NCBI GenBank assembly: GCA_934675115.1
Contig: CAKUPH010000002.1
Span: 1-64,000 of the forward strand
Direction: 5' to 3'
Length of the DNA stretch: 64,000 bases
DNA from: an uncultured Oscillospiraceae bacterium
GTDB lineage: Bacteria > Bacillota > Clostridia > Oscillospirales > Oscillospiraceae
The translations under genes were made by a program, and so were the position numbers. The notes under the pieces were generated by a model. It had not been told where the DNA came from. It searched no databases and worked only from the letters and a program-made list of their open reading frames with translations. Below, piece after piece: positions 60,351 through 64,000 of this stretch. The first letter of the stretch is position 1. Every line of letters begins with the position of its first letter.

Positions 60351-61385
60351 ATGCGTGGGGATAAATACGGAAGCCACCGGGTGATTTCCCCCAAAGGTCT
60401 GCTGCCGCAGGCGGCAGAAAAAATCAGCAACGACCCGAGCATCTTCAGCAACGAGATCCTGATCGACGTCATCGCGCTTCAGCCGACGGCCACTGCTTTT
60501 GGCCGGATCAACCGGGAAAACGGCGGCGACAAGGAAAAAATCGCGGCTGAGATCCTCCGGATCGTAGAGGATCGCGGTAAGTTTCAGGATCCGGTCAGCA
60601 AATCCGGCGGCATCCTGATTGGCCGCGTCAAGGAAATCGGCGAGGATCTCCGGGATAAGACCGATTTAAAGACGGGCGACAAGATCGCCACGCTGGTTTC
60701 CCTGTCGCTGACGCCGCTGAAGATTTACGAGATCACGGACATTGACCTCGACACCGAGCAGGTCCGCTGCCGGGCAGACGCCATTCTGTTCGAAAGCGGT
60801 ATCTGCACCAAGCTGCCCGAGGATCTGGGCGAGCAGTTGTCTCTGGCGTTGATGGACGTGGCTGGTGCGCCGGCGCAGGTGGCCGTCCACGCCAAGGCCG
60901 GAGACACCGTGGTGGTCATGGGCGCAGGTAAAGCTGGCCTGCTCTGTCTGGCCGAGGCCAAAAAACGGGTGTCCCCCACCGGCAAGGTGGTGTGTATGGA
61001 GTACTCCGCTGAGCAGTGTGAGCTGGTGCGAAGCCTCGGCATCGCCGACGTGGTCATTCAGGCGGACGGCAGACAGCCGCTGGCGGCCTACGAAAAATAT
61101 CTGAAGGAAATGAACGGAAGGCTGGCCGACTTCACCGTGAGCACCGTGAGCGTCACGGACACGGAACTCGCTACCATTCTGGTGACCGGTGACGAAGGCA
61201 TGGTCTATTTCTTCAGCATGAGCACCGACTTCGTCAAGGCTTCTCTGGGTGCCGAAGGCGTGGGCAAGTACGTGAAAATGCTCATCGGCAACGGCTACTA
61301 TCCCGGTCATGCGGAGATCGCCTTCGACATCGTCCGCCGGGAAGATGCCCTGCGGAAATATTTTGTCGACCGCTACTGCAAATAA
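60351..61385 (+). CDS. kdd: L-erythro-3,5-diaminohexanoate dehydrogenase
   Basis: Kdd oxidatively deaminates 3,5-diaminohexanoate to 5-amino-3-oxohexanoate with NAD(P). The 344-residue protein has the family landmarks AAEKISNDPSIFSNEILIDVIALQPTATAF, EDRGKFQDPVSKSGGILIGRV, LALMDVAGAPAQV and the dinucleotide loop VVVMGAGKAGLL (GAGKAG, 191-196). The end is EGVGKYVKMLIGNGYYPGHAEIAFDIVR. Length is standard. AAAGGAGGG precedes the ATG. It heads an operon with kce and TRAP genes behind a sigma-54 promoter. The neighbouring regulator carries a paralogous domain. Confidence 0.93.
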   Translation: MRGDKYGSHRVISPKGLLPQAAEKISNDPSIFSNEILIDVIALQPTATAFGRINRENGGDKEKIAAEILRIVEDRGKFQDPVSKSGGILIGRVKEIGEDLRDKTDLKTGDKIATLVSLSLTPLKIYEITDIDLDTEQVRCRADAILFESGICTKLPEDLGEQLSLALMDVAGAPAQVAVHAKAGDTVVVMGAGKAGLLCLAEAKKRVSPTGKVVCMEYSAEQCELVRSLGIADVVIQADGRQPLAAYEKYLKEMNGRLADFTVSTVSVTDTELATILVTGDEGMVYFFSMSTDFVKASLGAEGVGKYVKMLIGNGYYPGHAEIAFDIVRREDALRKYFVDRYCK

Positions 61386-61412
61386 CACAACTCTGGAAGA
61401 AAGGAGCTGGAC

Positions 61413-62237
61413 ATTACGGAAAAACTGATCATTACCGCCGCCATCTGCGGCGCTGAAGTAACGAAGGAACAAAACCCCGCCGTACCGTACACAGTGGAAG
61501 AAGTGGCCCGGGAAGCCAAAGCCGCCTATGATGCCGGGGCGTCCGTGATCCACCTTCATGTCCGCTGGGACGACGGCACTCCCACGCAGGATAAGGGCCG
61601 TTTTCAGGCGTGCACCGACGCCATTCTGGCCCTGTGCCCCGACGTGATCATTCAGCCCTCCACCGGCGGCGCCGTGGGCATGACCGATGAGGAACGGCTG
61701 CAATCCACCGAGCTGATCCCCACCCCGGAGTTTGCCACGCTGGACTGCGGCACCTGCAATTTCGGTGGGGACGAGATCTTCATCAACACCGACAATACCG
61801 TGATGAACTTTGCCCGCATCATGCAGGAGCGGAACATCAAGCCGGAGCTTGAGGTATTTGACAAGGGCATGATCGATATCGCTCTGAAGGCGGATCGGAA
61901 GGGTTTGCTGGTCCATCCGCTGCACTTCGACTTTGTGCTGGGCGTGCAGATGACCGCCACGGTGCGGGATCTGGTGTTCATGGCAGGGAGCCTGCCCGCC
62001 GGATCCACATGGACGGCCACCGGTCTCGGCAGGCACGCATGGGACATCGCTGCCGCCACCATCGTAATGGGCGGACATGTCCGGGTCGGATTTGAGGATA
62101 ACCTGTATCTGGAGAAGGGCGTGCTGGCCAGAAGCAACGGTGAACTGGTAGCCAAGGCCGCTGCGCTCGCCAAGCTGCTGGGCCGCGAGATCGCCACGCC
62201 CGAAGAGGCCCGGCGCATCCTGAGCCTGAAAAAATAA
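61413..62237 (+). CDS. kce: 3-keto-5-aminohexanoate cleavage enzyme, probable ATT start
   Basis: Kce condenses 5-amino-3-oxohexanoate with acetyl-CoA and cleaves it to 3-aminobutyryl-CoA and acetoacetate. The BKACE fold is clear: KLIITAAICGAEVTKEQNPAVPYTVEE, ASVIHLHVRWDDGTPTQ (metal histidines), IIQPSTGGAVGMT and a C-terminal VMGGHVRVGFEDNLYL. No ATG, GTG or TTG opens the frame in the right place. AAAGGAG is followed 6 nt later by ATT (61413), which would give M-T-E-K-L and a normal 274 residues. The first in-frame ATG (61494) would delete the first beta strand. Confidence 0.9.
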   Translation: MTEKLIITAAICGAEVTKEQNPAVPYTVEEVAREAKAAYDAGASVIHLHVRWDDGTPTQDKGRFQACTDAILALCPDVIIQPSTGGAVGMTDEERLQSTELIPTPEFATLDCGTCNFGGDEIFINTDNTVMNFARIMQERNIKPELEVFDKGMIDIALKADRKGLLVHPLHFDFVLGVQMTATVRDLVFMAGSLPAGSTWTATGLGRHAWDIAAATIVMGGHVRVGFEDNLYLEKGVLARSNGELVAKAAALAKLLGREIATPEEARRILSLKK

Positions 62238-62303
62238 CGTGTGATCTGCCTGCGGGCTGTAACTGAAACAACAAGGATACCGAATGACTGAAAGGAGCTC
62301 ACT

Positions 62304-63377
62304 ATGAAACTGAAAAAATGGATCGCTCTTGCTCTGACTGCGGCGATGAGTCTCTCCCTCCTGACCGCCTGCAGCCGCCCCAGCGGCAACAATTCCACCC
62401 CCTCTGACAAACCCGGCCAGAATCAGGGCACTCAAAACGAGCCCTCCGACGATGTGATCACCATCAAGATCGGCCATACCGACTCCTCCACCCGTTCCAC
62501 CCACGTCTGGAGCGTCTGGATCGGCGACTATCTGGAAGAGAAGGCTCCCGGCCGCTTCAAGGTCGAGGTCTATCCCGACGGTCAGGCCGGTGACTCCCCC
62601 GACATGGTGGCCGGCGTCAAGCTGGGCACTCTGACCATGGAGTTCGACCTGTCCTCCGTCGTCAGCTCCGTCACCGGCGCCGCCTCCAGCTGCATCGATC
62701 TGCCCTTCCTGTATCCCACCTATGAGGCATGGGAAAAGGGCACCTTTGAGAACGGCGGTCTGGAGCTGTTCAACGAGACCCTCGCCGACGCCGGCTATTA
62801 CTGCCTCGGCATGTACTACAACGGCATGCGTCAGGTCATCAGCCGCAACCGCTGCTATCACAACGCCGACGACCTGAAGGGCCAGAAGGTCCGCATCGCT
62901 CAGGACGAGCTGAACATCGAGATGTGGAAGGCCATGGGCGGCAACCCCACTCCCATGTCCTGGGGCGAGGTCATCACCTCCCTGTCCACCGGCGCCATCG
63001 ACGCTCTGGATCACAGTCTGGGCGTGTTCAACGACTTCTCCCTCCATGAGATCGCTCCCTACGTGACCATCACCAACCACGCCAGCTCCCCCTTCCCCAT
63101 CATCTGCTCCCTCGACTGGTTCAACAGCCTGTCCGCCGACGATCAGGCTCTGATCCAGGAGGCCGTCTCCAAGGCCTGCAAGCAGCAGCGCGACGAAGAA
63201 CGCGCCAACGAGATGGATTACATCCAGCGCTTCAAGGATGAGGGCGCCACCGTCGAAGAGCTCACCGACGACGAGGTCGCCGCGTTCATGGAAGCCGTCC
63301 AGCCCGTGTACGATATGTGGCGCGAAAAGGTCGGCGACGATATGATGGATCGCTGGCTGGCTACTGTTCCCCAGTAA
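62304..63377 (+). CDS. dctP: TRAP transporter substrate-binding lipoprotein DctP
   Basis: The 357-residue precursor has a lipoprotein signal (IALALTAAMSLSLLTACSR) and a spacer rich in Ser, Asn and Gln. A DctP domain follows (IKIGHTDSSTRSTHVWSVWIGDYLEEKAPGRFKVEVYPDGQAG, GLELFNETLADAGYYCLGMYYNGMRQVISR). TRAP binding proteins deliver acids or amino acids to a sodium-driven membrane pair. In the same operon as kdd and kce, the ligand may be lysine or a pathway acid. AAAGGAG precedes the ATG. Confidence 0.92.
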   Translation: MKLKKWIALALTAAMSLSLLTACSRPSGNNSTPSDKPGQNQGTQNEPSDDVITIKIGHTDSSTRSTHVWSVWIGDYLEEKAPGRFKVEVYPDGQAGDSPDMVAGVKLGTLTMEFDLSSVVSSVTGAASSCIDLPFLYPTYEAWEKGTFENGGLELFNETLADAGYYCLGMYYNGMRQVISRNRCYHNADDLKGQKVRIAQDELNIEMWKAMGGNPTPMSWGEVITSLSTGAIDALDHSLGVFNDFSLHEIAPYVTITNHASSPFPIICSLDWFNSLSADDQALIQEAVSKACKQQRDEERANEMDYIQRFKDEGATVEELTDDEVAAFMEAVQPVYDMWREKVGDDMMDRWLATVPQ

Positions 63378-63415
63378 GACATACATCGCCATCCGCACCG
63401 AGTGCTCTTCCCCGT

Positions 63416-63446
63416 CCGGAGAGCCGACCTGAGGCCGGCTCTCCGG
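63416..63446 (+). terminator. Intra-operon hairpin between dctP and dctQ
   Basis: CCGGAGAGCC/GGCTCTCCGG (63416-63425 / 63437-63446) without a T-run. It probably stabilises dctP mRNA or limits read-through. Confidence 0.6.
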
Positions 63447-63472
63447 TAAATCGTGTGAAAAGAAAGGAGGGC

Positions 63473-63511
63473 ATGGATGTATTGAATCCAATACATCGCT
63501 TCTGCTTATGA
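63473..63511 (+). CDS. Short ORF coupled to dctQ
   Basis: A 12-codon frame (MDVLNPIHRFCL) begins 3 nt after AAAGGAGGG; its TGA overlaps the dctQ ATG as ATGA. The only good ribosome site before dctQ is 36 nt away and serves this frame. Translation of dctQ is therefore probably coupled to it. It may have no function as a peptide. Confidence 0.45.
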   Translation: MDVLNPIHRFCL

Positions 63512-64000
63512 AAGGTAAAAAGCGCGTCTTCGACATCCTGAACCATATAGAGGAGGCTATCCTCGTTTTCCTGTTCGCAGTGATGGTCATCATTATTTTT
63601 ATTCAGGTCATCATGCGCAAGGCGAACCATTCCCTGTACTGGTCGGAGGAGCTTGGCAAGTTCCTGTTTGTCTGGATCTCCTGGCTGGGCATCTCCATTG
63701 GCCAGCGCAAGGGCGAGCATATCAAAATCACCATGCTGACCGACCGTCTTCCCTTCAAGACGGCTCAGGTGTTTAATATTCTGTCCGATCTGGTGGTTAT
63801 GGGCATCTGCCTTGTCACGCTGTACTACGGCGTCACGCTGGTCTTCTCTCAGTGGACCTCCCCCTACGCCGGCATCAAGATCAGCACCTCTTGGGGCTAT
63901 CTGGCCGTTGTGGTGGGCTGCGGCCTGATGACCATCCGCTGCGTCGCCAGCATCGTCACCTCCGCGAAGCTTCTCGCCCACGGCAAGCCTGCAGAATCCG
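63508..64000 (+). CDS. dctQ: TRAP transporter small permease DctQ (partial)
   Basis: The first 164 codons are present and the gene runs off the window. The protein shows helix 1 (AILVFLFAVMVIIIFIQVIMR) and the DctQ signature SLYWSEELGKFLFVWISWLGISIGQRKGEHIKI. Further helices are VFNILSDLVVMGICLVTLYYGV and WGYLAVVVGCGLMTIRCVASIV. DctQ joins DctM to form the sodium-driven carrier; an intact dctM is expected just outside the window. Confidence 0.92.
   Translation, partial: MKGKKRVFDILNHIEEAILVFLFAVMVIIIFIQVIMRKANHSLYWSEELGKFLFVWISWLGISIGQRKGEHIKITMLTDRLPFKTAQVFNILSDLVVMGICLVTLYYGVTLVFSQWTSPYAGIKISTSWGYLAVVVGCGLMTIRCVASIVTSAKLLAHGKPAES

Noticed and set aside
60666-63593. A 975-codon open frame on the minus strand
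   Set aside because: It is the antisense shadow of kdd, kce and dctP, with low-complexity His/Gly/Val composition.

Overview
The window is GC-rich, densely packed Firmicutes-type DNA. It carries spoIID, RNase Y, a PerR repressor with a reverse rubrerythrin, a Bce-type ABC transporter, an SLH-domain surface protein, strong AGGAGG ribosome sites and several TTG/GTG starts. With the lysine-to-butyrate genes at the right end, this suggests a gut Clostridia of the Oscillospiraceae (relatives of Intestinimonas, Flavonifractor or Oscillibacter). That placement is inferred from gene content and style, not from a marker gene. No rRNA, tRNA, CRISPR array, insertion sequence or prophage was seen.

Layout. 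0-5 kb: GntP permease, TrmO, ProC, AraC regulator and an orphan response regulator. 5-15 kb: citrate synthase under a double operator, SpoIID, a FAD oxidoreductase, MnmE, a SecB-like chaperone, dCMP deaminase with a hairpin-repeat insertion at its 3' end, and a secreted LysM esterase. 15-23 kb: an internally deleted LysR gene, BceAB, RNase Y with a long attenuated leader, a DUF2156 protein and a GNAT protein. 23-30.5 kb: a sugar ABC transporter (ATPase, two permeases, binding protein) and a polar amino acid ABC transporter. 30.5-36.6 kb: mobA, then a molybdenum-cofactor operon (MoCF protein, moeA, moaC, mobB, moaA, MOSC protein, mogA) behind a Moco-type riboswitch and terminator. 37-48.7 kb: an extracellular nuclease, TcdA, a 1556-residue SLH protein with a 542-bp exact internal duplication, an XRE regulator with twin operators, small unknowns, reverse rubrerythrin/PerR and an orphan histidine kinase. 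48.8-56.6 kb: LysR divergent from an operon of an Old-Yellow-Enzyme-type oxidoreductase, an MmgE/PrpD protein and two DASS carriers.

The right end (56.7-64 kb) is the most interesting part. It holds genes of lysine fermentation: kal (3-aminobutyryl-CoA ammonia-lyase), kdd (3,5-diaminohexanoate dehydrogenase), kce (3-keto-5-aminohexanoate cleavage enzyme) and a TRAP transporter (dctP, dctQ, cut by the window end). Between kal and kdd lies a 689-residue regulator. Its N-terminal half is a homologue of the pathway enzyme Kdd, and its C-terminal half is a sigma-54 AAA+ activator with a Fis-type helix-turn-helix. Canonical sigma-54 promoters stand before kal (perfect consensus) and before kdd, while the regulator has a sigma-70 promoter. 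I read this as an enzyme-derived metabolite sensor controlling lysine catabolism. The kal promoter lies at the edge of a decayed LysR/DctM composite, evidence of deletion and rewiring at this locus.
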